DNA of 64,000 nucleotides from assembly GCA_905339405.1 (NCBI GenBank), contig CAJPGC010000003.1, positions 1 to 64,000 of the forward strand, read 5' to 3'. Of the stretch, positions 45,426-54,371 are shown piece after piece. Source of the stretch: an uncultured bacterium. GTDB lineage: Bacteria > Desulfobacterota > GWC2-55-46. Each line of letters begins with the position of its first letter. Within the stretch, counting starts at the first letter, position 1. A program made the translations under genes and the position numbers. The notes beneath the pieces are model-generated. The model ran no database searches and had not been told where the DNA came from. It saw only the letters and a program-made list of their open reading frames with translations.

Positions 45426-46802
45426 TCACAGGAAAGGGTTGTTCAGCTTCGAGATGCAGAAGCGGTATTTGCCCGACTTCTCCTGCTGGATGGAATCGGG
45501 GAACTCAAGGGAGTAGGTCATCTTCCTGCCGAACCTCTCCGTGACGAGGCTGTGGAGCCCGTCGATGGTAGCCTGGGAGAAGTCCTCGCCCTTGACAATC
45601 CTGAAGACAAGATAGTCAACCTTCTCCTGGACTATCTGTATCTGCTTTATGCCCTTCAAGTGCATGGCGAAGTTCTCGGTCAAAGATATGCCCGAGATGA
45701 AATCCCCGTCAGGGGTGACGACGTAATCGGCGCTTCTGCCTTCGAGCGACTCTATCAGAGGATATTTACGGCCGCAGGGGCATGAGCGCGAGGACGGCAC
45801 GCCGACGTCGCCGACCTTGTACCTGATGAAAGGCATGCCGTAGTTCGTAAGGTCGGTCACTACTATCATGCCGGGCTCCCCGGGTGAAGCGGCGGAGCCG
45901 TCAGCCTTCACCATCTCCACTATGAGAGTGTCCATGTTGACATGGAGCCCGTTGTGCTCGCTGCATTCGCAGGCGATGAGGCTCACTTCCTCGCAGCCGT
46001 ACCTGTTTGTGACCTTGCAACCGAAGACCCTGTCGATGAGCTTCCTCTCGAAGTCGTGAAGGACCATGGCGGTGCTTATTATCCCCTTGGGCCTGAGGTC
46101 GGCGAGCCCCTTCACGTCGAGGAATTTGGCGAAAAGATAGATGGAATGCGCGTGCCCGAAAAGCAAAGTGGGCCTGGCCTTCTTGACCCTGGCGTAGAAG
46201 TCCAGCATGGCTGCCTCGTCCATCTTGAGCGTGTCAAGATAGGTATATCTCTCGAGCAGAAAGTTCCTTACGTGCCCCTTCCAGCTCTTCTTATACTCGG
46301 GGTTGCCCCATATGGCGCCGACCTTCTCGCCGATGTTCCAGCCGGTCCACTTGTCGGTCCTTATGGCGCAGGCCCTCTTCCACTGAAGGCTGGCCTCGTC
46401 AACATAGAAATCGAGGGAGATCCCGGTGGAGCCAGATGTCTTCTTCGCCATCAACTGCTCTCTGGGGATGTTTCCGGCCACCATCCGGTCCTTGTTCGCC
46501 CTTATGTCGTCTTTCGTAAGGAGCGGCACCAATCGTAAATCCTCAATTGAATTTATGGACGCCGGGGTAATGCCCGCCTTTTTCATCCTCTCGGAGTAGA
46601 ACGCGGTATTGGCCCACGCGTGCTCGAGGAGCTTTTTAAGCCTTGAGAGCTGGTCTGCGCGCGCTTCTTCGATGGAACGGTACTGGGATTTATCGAGATG
46701 GCCCAGATGGCGGAGATACGGGCTCCTTTCCTTTTTCGCCCATAGCGGGGCGACAAGATTCCTCGCTATGCTGGAATACAGGTCTCTTTTGTTGACGAGC
46801 AT
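45426..46802 (-). CDS. Phenylacetate-CoA ligase-like / CapK-type adenylate-forming protein
   Basis: 458 residues. The P-loop-like TSGSTGISLDFYV is near 115; NRYGCEEVSLIACECSEHNGLH is near 265; and GMIVVTDLTNYGMPFIRYKVGDVG follows with a cysteine pair SCPCGRKYPLIE, all as in PaaK/CapK proteins. These activate a carboxylate as acyl-AMP. In capsule clusters CapK-like proteins have no settled job; here it may activate an acyl group or uronic acid. TGATG overlap with the deacetylase stop shows tight coupling. Confidence 0.82.
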   Translation of the reverse strand: MLVNKRDLYSSIARNLVAPLWAKKERSPYLRHLGHLDKSQYRSIEEARADQLSRLKKLLEHAWANTAFYSERMKKAGITPASINSIEDLRLVPLLTKDDIRANKDRMVAGNIPREQLMAKKTSGSTGISLDFYVDEASLQWKRACAIRTDKWTGWNIGEKVGAIWGNPEYKKSWKGHVRNFLLERYTYLDTLKMDEAAMLDFYARVKKARPTLLFGHAHSIYLFAKFLDVKGLADLRPKGIISTAMVLHDFERKLIDRVFGCKVTNRYGCEEVSLIACECSEHNGLHVNMDTLIVEMVKADGSAASPGEPGMIVVTDLTNYGMPFIRYKVGDVGVPSSRSCPCGRKYPLIESLEGRSADYVVTPDGDFISGISLTENFAMHLKGIKQIQIVQEKVDYLVFRIVKGEDFSQATIDGLHSLVTERFGRKMTYSLEFPDSIQQEKSGKYRFCISKLNNPFL

Positions 46803-47623
46803 CAGTGTATCTCTCCCATAGGGGCGAACTTTATGCCTTCAAGAAGGAATCTCAGCTTCCCGGCCATCTTGTCGAGGTTCGTGTAGTGCCTGAAGCTGGA
46901 TTTGAGCCCCGCTTTTATCCTGGGCTGGCCCGGGTCTATCTCCCAGGGGTGGAAGTAAATGAGCGCGGGCTTGCCTTCCGCCGTGTTTATCTTTTTGATG
47001 GCGTATTTTATGAGGCTTGCCGGCAGCAGCCTCAAATAGCCGCCCCCGGCAACTGGCAGGCGCACGCTCCCTATCTCCAGCGTGGATATCGGGAACTCTT
47101 TTATGTCGCCAGAGGCGGTCTTTATAACGTGCGGGAACCTCTCGGCCCCGGGGATTCCGTATATGTCGTGCCTTATGGGGAAGATGCTCGAATCGTACCT
47201 GAAGCCTTCCTCGACGAGGATGTCCAGGGCCCACTTCGAGTCGGCCGTTATCGAATAACTCGGCGCCCTGTAGCCCTCGACCTTTTTGCCGCAGGCGTCC
47301 TCGAGGATGGCCTTGGACATGCGCACGTCCTTCCTGAACTCCTTCGGGCCTATCCTGTATACGAGACCGTGGGCATAGCCGTGGCAGGCTATCTCGTGGC
47401 CGGCCGCCTGGATCCTCTTTACGAGTCCGGGGGACCTCTCGGCCACCCATCCCAGGACGAAGAACGTCGCTTTCACGCCGTACTCGTCTGCCATGTCCAG
47501 GATCCTCAGCGTATTGTCGACGACCCTGCTCGGGAAGCTGTCCCAGTCGGCCCTGTCCACGTATCTCTCGAACGCCGTCACATGGAAGTAATCCTCGACG
47601 TCTATTGTAAGGGCGTTTATCAT
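46802..47623 (-). CDS. XrtA-system polysaccharide deacetylase
   Basis: 273 residues from the ATG at 47623 (opening INALTIDVEDYFHVTAFE); an upstream in-frame start adds a tail of little sense and overlaps the previous gene. NodB-type carbohydrate esterase family 4: metal- and base-binding D-V-E-D at 8-11, HEIACHGYAHGL with the His pair, GYRAPSYSI, and a C-terminal PALIYFHPWEID. DVEDYFHV is the mark of the exosortase-linked branch. No signal peptide is visible, which suggests a cytoplasmic or membrane-face action on N-acetyl groups of lipid-linked sugar. Seven bases lie between the epimerase stop and this start. Confidence 0.92.
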   Translation of the reverse strand: MINALTIDVEDYFHVTAFERYVDRADWDSFPSRVVDNTLRILDMADEYGVKATFFVLGWVAERSPGLVKRIQAAGHEIACHGYAHGLVYRIGPKEFRKDVRMSKAILEDACGKKVEGYRAPSYSITADSKWALDILVEEGFRYDSSIFPIRHDIYGIPGAERFPHVIKTASGDIKEFPISTLEIGSVRLPVAGGGYLRLLPASLIKYAIKKINTAEGKPALIYFHPWEIDPGQPRIKAGLKSSFRHYTNLDKMAGKLRFLLEGIKFAPMGEIH

Positions 47624-47630
47624 CGGGGCC

Positions 47631-48584
47631 TCAGGGCTTGAGCGCCACGCTGAACCAGTCAACGGTCTTCTTGAGACCGGAGGCGATATCGTGCTGAGGG
47701 GCGTACCCGATGTGCTTTCTCGCCTTCGAGATGTCCGCGAGGGAATCGCGCACGTCCCCCGGCCTCGGGGCCTTGTGGGTTATCTCCGAGCTCGAGCCGA
47801 TTATCTCCTTTATGGCCCTTGCCAGCTCCAGCACGCTTATGCGCGAGCCAAAGGCGATGTTGACTGCCATGGTGCCGAGCCCGCCCGTGGTAAGAGCGTT
47901 TATGTTGGCCGCGACAACGTCGTCTATGTAGGTGAAGTCCCTTGTCTGTCCCCCGTCGCCCTCGATGGGGATGGGCTCGTTCCTCAGGGCCTTAGAGATG
48001 AACTTCGGTATCACGGCCGCGTAATCAGACGCGGGGTCCTGCCTTCTCCCGTAGACGTTGAAGTACCTGAGCCCGATTATCTCCATGCCGTACAGGCCGG
48101 TGAACGCGTTGGCGTACATCTCCTTGGCGGCCTTAGAGACCGCGTACGGCGACTTCGGGCTAAACGGCATTGTCTCGACCTTCGGCAGCTGCGGGGTGTC
48201 GCCGTAAACAGAAGACGAGCTAGCGAAGACGACCCTTTTTATCCCGCACTCGGACGCGGCCTGAAAAAGGTTTACGGTCCCTGTCACGTTTATTTCGGTA
48301 GTTTTGACCGGGTCCTTTACGCTTTTGGCGACGCTCGGCCTTGCCGCCTGGTGCGAAATGAGGTTGACCCCGTGCTCCCTGATGACCTTCCTCAGCAGCT
48401 CAGAATCGAGTATGGAGCCCTGTATGAAAACGAAGTTGGGGTTTCCCTCCAACCCCCTGATGTTCTCCATCCGGCCGGTTGAAAGGTCGTCGAGCACGAC
48501 GGCCTTGCGGCCTCCTTCAATGAGCGATTCGGCAATGTTGCTTCCAATGAAGCCCGCGCCGCCTGTCACCAGAACTGTGTCCAC
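47631..48584 (-). CDS. NAD-dependent epimerase (UDP-hexose 4-epimerase-like SDR)
   Basis: 317 residues, GTG start behind GAGGTGG. NAD site VTGGAGFIGSNIAESL near 6-21, VFASSSSVYGDTPQLP, YAVSK (Tyr-Lys pair) near 150 and GRRQDPASDYAAVIPKF near 188, as in WbpP/GalE-like UDP-(N-acetyl)hexose 4-epimerases. It supplies a GalNAc, Gal or uronic epimer. Lies between the outer-membrane barrel and the deacetylase genes. Confidence 0.88.
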   Translation of the reverse strand: MDTVLVTGGAGFIGSNIAESLIEGGRKAVVLDDLSTGRMENIRGLEGNPNFVFIQGSILDSELLRKVIREHGVNLISHQAARPSVAKSVKDPVKTTEINVTGTVNLFQAASECGIKRVVFASSSSVYGDTPQLPKVETMPFSPKSPYAVSKAAKEMYANAFTGLYGMEIIGLRYFNVYGRRQDPASDYAAVIPKFISKALRNEPIPIEGDGGQTRDFTYIDDVVAANINALTTGGLGTMAVNIAFGSRISVLELARAIKEIIGSSSEITHKAPRPGDVRDSLADISKARKHIGYAPQHDIASGLKKTVDWFSVALKP

Positions 48585-48607
48585 TAATCCACCTCTATGA
48601 TATTAAA

Positions 48608-49837
48608 TTAGAATGCCTTCCTGAACTCCGCGATTACCCTGTTCGTACGGTAGTTGTCCACCGGTATGCCAGGGGAGTTGAGATGTATGAAGTTGTATAC
48701 GAGCGAAGCTGAAAAATCATCGGTAAAACTGTACGTCGCAGAGGAGCTGAAAAGGAACCTCGTCGTATAGGTAAACTGCTCCTTCAATTCGAACTTCTCG
48801 CCCGTCGCCGAAAAGACGCTCATGAGGCGAGGCGTGACCTCATAACTGTAATTCAGGCTCACGCCGTATTTCCTGGTCTTGATCTCCTCGGTCAGCGCGT
48901 TCTTGAACTCTTCAAGGACAAAACCCAGCGAAGCGTCCGACCTGGCGAATTTTCTCCTCAGGCTAGCAACGTACGAATAATTCCATTGCGGCGTGGACTG
49001 CGGGTTTTCCGAGAGCGCGGCGGCGGTGGAAAGGGAGAGCGCGAACAGGCCGAAATCATGGTTCAGAGCTGCCTTCCAGAAGACGTTCTCGTAGCTGTCG
49101 CCGTTTTCCGGGTTGAACATCGAGAGGCCTACCGAGGCGAATATATCCGAGCCTTCGGAGAATACGTGCGTATACCCTAAAAACACGTCGTCCTTCTCGA
49201 ACTTCAGGAACGTGTTGTTTTCCTTCGTATGCTCCGCAGAGACGATGAAGGTATCCAGCTCGGTAAGCTCGAACAGGGAAGTAATGAATAGCACATGGTC
49301 CCTTTTATCCGCGTTCCCCTCGCCCTTGTAACGCGTGTTCAAATATCTATAGCCGATTGTCGTCGTGTTCGTGGAGGCAGGTTTGAACCTGAGGAACGGC
49401 TCCGCCTTAAACGAATTGCGGTCAGTCTGGCCTTGGAAAACGCTCTCCGCGGACCTGTTCCTCGCAGGGTCAAGGGAGACCTTCTCAAAGGAATCATCCA
49501 ACTTGAGGAACACCAGGTTCTTCAACAGCTCCGTCGAGGACTGCAGCTGGAGCCTGTGGGCCGCGGTGCTCGTGTAAGTCTTTCTGGCATAGTAGTTCAC
49601 ATCAAGGAAATAGGAGCCGTCTACATTCAACCTGGACGTCCTGTAATAGCCGGTAAAACCGGGGAGGACCCTCGTTATGAAGTCCTCGTCCCGGTGCGTC
49701 TGGGCGCTGAGCACGTTGTCGTTATATTCCTCGCTTATCGAAATGGAAGGCTGCAGGCCTGAATCAGCCGAAAACGAGAGAGCGGGGACGAAGGCCAGCA
49801 ACGTGGCCAGCGAGAGGGATTTGAAGTTAATATTCAC
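48608..49837 (-). CDS. PEP-CTERM-system-associated outer-membrane barrel protein
   Basis: 409 residues, GTG start, signal peptide ending near ALSFSA-DS. The remainder is a row of amphipathic strands (PSISISEEYNDNVLSAQTHRDEDFITRVLPG, TTTIGYRYLNTRYKG, YSYVASLRRKF, YGVSLNYSYEVTPRL) and it ends in Phe, the outer-membrane insertion signal. The opening SEEYNDNV matches the exosortase-associated outer-membrane family that sits with the XrtA ATPase and kinase genes. It may form the outer pore or a polymer-binding surface. Confidence 0.85.
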   Translation of the reverse strand: MNINFKSLSLATLLAFVPALSFSADSGLQPSISISEEYNDNVLSAQTHRDEDFITRVLPGFTGYYRTSRLNVDGSYFLDVNYYARKTYTSTAAHRLQLQSSTELLKNLVFLKLDDSFEKVSLDPARNRSAESVFQGQTDRNSFKAEPFLRFKPASTNTTTIGYRYLNTRYKGEGNADKRDHVLFITSLFELTELDTFIVSAEHTKENNTFLKFEKDDVFLGYTHVFSEGSDIFASVGLSMFNPENGDSYENVFWKAALNHDFGLFALSLSTAAALSENPQSTPQWNYSYVASLRRKFARSDASLGFVLEEFKNALTEEIKTRKYGVSLNYSYEVTPRLMSVFSATGEKFELKEQFTYTTRFLFSSSATYSFTDDFSASLVYNFIHLNSPGIPVDNYRTNRVIAEFRKAF

Positions 49838-49851
49838 TGCGTTACCACGCT

Positions 49852-51114
49852 TCAGCCGAAAATGCGCTGCAAAAAGCTCCTTTTGACATTCTTGTCGGTT
49901 TCCGCCTTGCTCGCGTATTTGATCATTGTGTCGTAAGGCTCCGGCCTGCTGTCTATCTTCTCGGGGACAGAATGGTTCTTCTCGAAGTGCTCCTCGAGGA
50001 CCTTCTCCAGGAGCTCGAGCCTTTTCCCGATCTCCTTCGGGACGGCTATTTTAGTGACCGATGAGCTTTTTTCCAGGGCTTCGACCTTTCCGCTGAGTTC
50101 CTTTATCAAATCCCTTATCTTGAACGGTACGGAGGACTTCCTCTCGAGCGCTTCCACCCTGCCGGCGAGGTCCTTGAGCATATCCCGAATCTCGTGAAGC
50201 ACGCGGTGGTCTTTTCTCGCTGGAGCCGGCGCCTCCGCCTGTTCGGCGGGCGCTCCGTCCTGGACTGCCCTGGGCCCCTCGAAATCCCAGTACTGGTTCT
50301 CGAACTCCAGGTCCTTTACTATGTCCCTGGCCATCGAGTCGCTTATCTCCCTGGTCTTGTCGATGAAGGCGGCCAGCATAAGGAAGTCGCAGATTATATT
50401 GATGAGCCTGGGTACGCCCCTGCTGTACTGGAAGATTATGTCTATCGCCTGCTTTGAAAAAGTGACCGCGTCACGGCCGCCCGCGACTACGAGCCTGTGC
50501 TGGATGTACTCTTCGGTCTCTTCCCTCATGAGATGGTACAAATGGCAGCTTATGTTTATCCTCTGCCTGAACTGGCGGAGCTCAGGCTTGGCGAGCACCT
50601 GTTTGAGCTCCGGCTGGCCCACGAGTATTATCTGGAGGAGCTTGGAGCTGTCCGTCTCGAGGTTCGAGAGCATCCTTACTTCCTCGAGGAGCTCCCAGTT
50701 GAGGTTCTGGGCCTCGTCTATTATGAGCACCGGATGGAGGCCCTTGGAGTAGCTGTCGATGAGGAAGGCGTACAGGTCGCGCAGGAGCGCCGTCTTGTCC
50801 TTGCCCTCAACCTCGAGACCGAAATCGTCGTTTATCATCGCTACGAGCTGGTCGGAGTTCACCTTCGTGTTAAAGACCTTCGAAAGGACCACCTGGCCGT
50901 CGAGCTGCCTTATGAGGTTCCTTATGAGGGTCGTCTTGCCAGAGCCGACTTCCCCTGTAAGCAGTATGAACCCTGCCTTCTCCCGTATCCCGTACTCAAG
51001 GTAGGTCATCGCCTTCCTGTGGGTCTTGCTCAGGTAAAGGAATTCCGGGTTCGGCACGAGCTCGAAAGGCTTCGCCGAAAGGTTGAAAAACTGTTCGTAA
51101 TCCCCTTTTTTCAT
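49852..51114 (-). CDS. XrtA-system-associated AAA ATPase
   Basis: 420 residues. Opening YEQFFNLSAKPFELVPNPEFLYLSKTHRKAMTYLEYGI is the ExeA/GspA-like start shared by the XrtA-linked family. Walker A GEVGSGKTT near 55, Walker B PVLIIDEAQNL near 130, then a sensor region ending RGVPRLINIICDF. Residues about 300-400 form charged coiled coils (LERKSSVPFKIRDLIKELSGKVEALEK). A cytoplasmic partner of the kinase next to it in this cluster type; mechanism unsettled. Confidence 0.92.
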   Translation of the reverse strand: MKKGDYEQFFNLSAKPFELVPNPEFLYLSKTHRKAMTYLEYGIREKAGFILLTGEVGSGKTTLIRNLIRQLDGQVVLSKVFNTKVNSDQLVAMINDDFGLEVEGKDKTALLRDLYAFLIDSYSKGLHPVLIIDEAQNLNWELLEEVRMLSNLETDSSKLLQIILVGQPELKQVLAKPELRQFRQRINISCHLYHLMREETEEYIQHRLVVAGGRDAVTFSKQAIDIIFQYSRGVPRLINIICDFLMLAAFIDKTREISDSMARDIVKDLEFENQYWDFEGPRAVQDGAPAEQAEAPAPARKDHRVLHEIRDMLKDLAGRVEALERKSSVPFKIRDLIKELSGKVEALEKSSSVTKIAVPKEIGKRLELLEKVLEEHFEKNHSVPEKIDSRPEPYDTMIKYASKAETDKNVKRSFLQRIFG

Positions 51115-51127
51115 CTACCTCAGTCCG

Positions 51128-51958
51128 TTAATAATTGTAGTACCTGTAATGCGCGCTGGTTGAGTCCAGGCTGACGCCGTTGTAGACGATGCCGAGCATA
51201 TTGCTGCCCTCGAGGAAACCGAGCGCCTCTCCTATGTCATCGACGCTCGCGGTCCTCTCCTTGACGACAAAAAGAACGCCGTCGACCATGTAGCTCAGGG
51301 CGCGGGTTTCCGCGAAGGGGAGTATAGGAGGAGTGTCTATGATGATGTAACGGTCCGGGTACCTGCTCTTCGTCTCGTTAATGAGGTCCTTCATCTTCTG
51401 GGACGAAAGGAGCTCGACATGGTCCGCGACCCTTTTACCGGCCGGGAGGAAAGAGAGCTTCCCGAGGTCGGTCTTTATGATGGCGTCGGCGAGGTCGGCC
51501 TCGCCCATGAGGCAATCGGTTATCCCCTTGTCGCATTCGAGGTTCAGGTAATTGTGCAGCGAGGGCTTCCTTATGTCCGCGTCTATGAGAAGGACCGTGT
51601 AGTCGTAGTCCTTCGCAAGGGAGATCGCGAGGTTGAGCGAGGTGATGCTCTTGCCTTCGGCGCCCACCGTGCTCGTCACCATTATGGTGTTGAGGAACTC
51701 CTCTTTGCTGGTCAGGGCCACTATCATCGACTTGAGCTTCCTGTACTCCTCCGCTATGGGGGAAGTCGGGTCGTTGAGGGCGACGATATAAGGGCTGACG
51801 CAGTTTATCTTTACCGCGTCCTTGCAAGCCGCGCCCTCTCGCTCGCCAGCGGCTTGCGGCCGCGCTTCTGCCCGGGCCGGCTGCGGAGCGCCATGGGGCT
51901 GCGCGCTCTCGGTCCTCAACTTGACCGCCTGCTTAATGGCCTCCTCGATCCTGCTCAT
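51128..51958 (-). CDS. XrtA-system-associated bacterial tyrosine autokinase
   Basis: 276 residues. BY-kinase domain: EEYRKLKSMIVAL, Walker A VGAEGKSITSLNLA, Walker A-prime VLLIDADIRKPSLH, Walker B YIIIDTPPIL, and a C-terminal tyrosine cluster YRYYNY for autophosphorylation. The cluster is short compared with CpsD/Wzc. It works with the chain-length protein encoded just upstream, cycling phosphorylation to control polymer length. Position and GGAGAT ribosome site support the ATG at 51958. Confidence 0.93.
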   Translation of the reverse strand: MSRIEEAIKQAVKLRTESAQPHGAPQPARAEARPQAAGEREGAACKDAVKINCVSPYIVALNDPTSPIAEEYRKLKSMIVALTSKEEFLNTIMVTSTVGAEGKSITSLNLAISLAKDYDYTVLLIDADIRKPSLHNYLNLECDKGITDCLMGEADLADAIIKTDLGKLSFLPAGKRVADHVELLSSQKMKDLINETKSRYPDRYIIIDTPPILPFAETRALSYMVDGVLFVVKERTASVDDIGEALGFLEGSNMLGIVYNGVSLDSTSAHYRYYNY

Positions 51959-51996
51959 CCTTTTCTATCTCCTTTTATTCCCGCCGAAACGGGGCA

Positions 51997-52012
51997 GGCA
52001 ACCATTGTTGCC
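51997..52012. other. Small stem-loop after the chain-length gene
   Basis: GGCAAC-CATT-GTTGCC, six pairs with a four-base loop, directly behind the stop at 52014 and before the kinase gene. No T-run follows. It might damp read-through or protect a 3-prime end. It also resembles a sigma-54 site but with one base too many between GG and GC. Confidence 0.3.
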
Positions 52013-52013
52013 A

Positions 52014-53549
52014 TCACGCGGCTCCCAGCAGCTTGTCTACGATGCTGAAACCAATTGCCTCAAGGGCCACCAGCGCAATGAGAAAAGCGAGGTAAGCCCC
52101 TGCTATCGAATAGGTAAGCACGTCCTTTTTCCTCGCCCTGAGCATCTCCTGGCTGTCCTTGATGATGGGTATCACAGCCAGAACGGGTATGCCGAAGTCC
52201 TTGAGCGCGCCAACTCCCTTCGCGGTCTTGTTCAGGAAATCGAGGCCGAAGACCACTCCGGCGCCGCCCGCCAGGCCCGCGATGAGGCCCAGCAGCATTA
52301 TATGCACCCTGTTGGGGCTGATGGGCGCGTTCGCGACCATGGCCGGGTCGACAATTCTGAAGGTGGCCGTCTTGTCCTGCACTTCCATCTGCTTGGAGAC
52401 CTCGGACTGCCCTAGCCTGGCCACGAGCTCCTCATATATCCTCTTGTACGTGTTCCTCTCCATCTCAAGCTCGGAGAGTTTCGTCTTTTCGGCCGGTATG
52501 TTCCTCAGGTAGGACTGCTTTGAGCCGAGCAGTCCCCTCAGGTGCTCTTCCTTCGCGGACAGCGCCGCGAGCTCGCGCTCGCTTTTCGTCGACTCTTCGC
52601 GCAGCTGCTGGTAAATGGGGTTCAGCGTGGACATCTCGGAGCTGGCGTCCTCGGGCCTCTCTTCGGCTTCCGGCTTCTCCTTCGCCATCTGCTTGAGAGC
52701 CTCTATCTCCGCGCGGACCTTTATGACTTCAGGGTAGTCCTTCGTGTAGGTGGTGGAGAGCTCGTTCATCCTTTTCTGCAGGACGGCCATGCGGTCTGAA
52801 AGGGAGCCCCTGCTGTACATGGCCACGGTGTAGGGCTTCTCCTCGGCAAGCTGCTTCTTTATGGTAGCCCGCCTCGCTTCGACTTCTCTTTTCTGTATCC
52901 TGATGGCGTCAAGCTCGTCCTGGGCCTTTTTTATCTCCTCGACGATGCCCGTCTCGCTTACGGCCACGAATACGCCCTTCTCTTTTCTGAAGTTTATTAC
53001 GTCGCCCTCGACGGCGTCCAGCTTGTCCTTGAAGAACCTTATCTGCTCCGAGAGGAACCTGTTCGCGCCGTAGGCCTCTTCCCTTTTCGAGGAGACGTTC
53101 TCCTCGATATAGAGCCTCACGAGCGTGTTTATGTAATCGCTCGCGAACTTCGGGTCCTCTCCCCGGTAGGAGACGACGAACAGGTCCATGTCCTTCATCT
53201 TGATGGTGGTGTCCTTCTGGAGCTCGGCGATGAAGGAATCAAAAGCCGCGCCTTCGAGGTTCACGCCGAGCTCGTTGGCGACCTTGGTGAGGATGTTCCT
53301 GCTGGTTATCGCGTAGCTGAGGACCTTGAGCCTGTCGCCCATCGACGGCGTGACGGCGATGTCCTTTATGAGCTCGTTTATGACGTTCCTCTCTATGAAG
53401 ACGGTGCTCTTGGCCTCGTACTGCTTCGGCAGCGCGTAGCTGACGACGAACGCCGCCGTCATTATGACCAGGGCGGTGCATATGAAGACGACCCTCATCC
53501 TGTAGAGCAGGTTGAGGTATTTTTTCAGGTCCAGCTCAGACGACTCCAT
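52014..53549 (-). CDS. XrtA-system polysaccharide chain-length determinant (Wzz-like)
   Basis: 511 residues. N-terminal membrane helix (about 18-38) after the Wzz opening LDLKKYLNLLYRMRVVFI, a long periplasmic coiled-coil region (about 150-340), then the proline-rich PAMVANAPISPNRVHIMLLGLIAG and a second helix; an extra helix is near 485-505. It lacks a kinase domain, which is a separate gene downstream. Start behind GGAGGGG, 8 bases after the export-protein stop. Together with the kinase it sets polymer length. Confidence 0.93.
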   Translation of the reverse strand: MESSELDLKKYLNLLYRMRVVFICTALVIMTAAFVVSYALPKQYEAKSTVFIERNVINELIKDIAVTPSMGDRLKVLSYAITSRNILTKVANELGVNLEGAAFDSFIAELQKDTTIKMKDMDLFVVSYRGEDPKFASDYINTLVRLYIEENVSSKREEAYGANRFLSEQIRFFKDKLDAVEGDVINFRKEKGVFVAVSETGIVEEIKKAQDELDAIRIQKREVEARRATIKKQLAEEKPYTVAMYSRGSLSDRMAVLQKRMNELSTTYTKDYPEVIKVRAEIEALKQMAKEKPEAEERPEDASSEMSTLNPIYQQLREESTKSERELAALSAKEEHLRGLLGSKQSYLRNIPAEKTKLSELEMERNTYKRIYEELVARLGQSEVSKQMEVQDKTATFRIVDPAMVANAPISPNRVHIMLLGLIAGLAGGAGVVFGLDFLNKTAKGVGALKDFGIPVLAVIPIIKDSQEMLRARKKDVLTYSIAGAYLAFLIALVALEAIGFSIVDKLLGAA

Positions 53550-53557
53550 TACCCCTC

Positions 53558-54364
53558 CTAGAAAATACCTTCTTTGACAACGATGTAGTCGCCCGGCTTT
53601 AATATCACGTTCTGGCTGATGTCGCCCTTTTTCGTGAGGTCCTCGACCCGCGCCGATATGGAAGTCCTCTTGTCGCTGTCCTTCCTGAATATCGTGACGT
53701 CGTTCTGTTTCGCGAATTTATTGAAGCCGCCCGCCTCGAGGATGGCCTCCAGGACGGTTATCCCGTCCCTGTACTCTATGAACTTGGGCGCGTTCACGGC
53801 GCCCACCACGTAGACGCTCTTTTCCGGAAGCAGGGGCATGTAGATGACGTCGTTGGTCTCAATCAGCATGTCCTCGCTGACGTCGCCCTTGACGAACAGC
53901 TTGTGGAAGTCTTCCTTGACCTTTTTACCCTGCCTGAGTATGTACGCCTTTTTCAGGTCGGCGTTCTTGACGTCCCCTATCTGGCAGAGGAGCTGAAGGA
54001 GGGTCGTCCTCTTGTTGAGGTCCATCACCCCGGGCCTTATGCCGTTCCCGAAGACGTAGACCTTGCTGTTGTTTATGCCTTCCACGATGATGTCCACCGT
54101 GGGGCTCTTTACTATCGACTTCAGCTTGTCCGTAAGGAGTTCCTTCAGCTGGACCGGAGTCAACCCGGCCGCCGTGACGTCGCCTATGGCCGGGACCGTT
54201 ATCTTCCCGTCCGGCCTCACCTTCACGGGCAGGCTCAGCTCCTTCACCCCCCACACGGAGACGATGAGGGTGTCTCCGTCTCCGATGACATAATCACCGG
54301 CTCGCGAGATGCCGGGCAGGAGGAGGCCGGCCAACAACAGAATCAGAAATATTTTTTTCTTCAT
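53558..54364 (-). CDS. XrtA-system exopolysaccharide export protein (Wza-like)
   Basis: 268 residues. Signal peptide (FLILLLAGLLLPGISRAGD; no lipobox Cys). Poly_export motif YVIGDGDTLIVSVWGVKELS near 25-44 and PDGKITVPAIGDVTAAGL, followed by two SLBB repeats (KVYVFGNGIRPGVMDL and SVYVVGAVNAPKFIEY). Outer-membrane or periplasmic end of the export route, shorter than Wza and lacking its C-terminal amphipathic barrel helix, as is normal for this branch. Confidence 0.93.
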   Translation of the reverse strand: MKKKIFLILLLAGLLLPGISRAGDYVIGDGDTLIVSVWGVKELSLPVKVRPDGKITVPAIGDVTAAGLTPVQLKELLTDKLKSIVKSPTVDIIVEGINNSKVYVFGNGIRPGVMDLNKRTTLLQLLCQIGDVKNADLKKAYILRQGKKVKEDFHKLFVKGDVSEDMLIETNDVIYMPLLPEKSVYVVGAVNAPKFIEYRDGITVLEAILEAGGFNKFAKQNDVTIFRKDSDKRTSISARVEDLTKKGDISQNVILKPGDYIVVKEGIF

Positions 54365-54371
54365 TTTGTCC

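Noticed and set aside
51996-52013. Sigma-54 promoter before the tyrosine kinase gene
   Set aside because: TGGCAA and TTGC are one base too far apart and are better explained as arms of the small stem-loop there.
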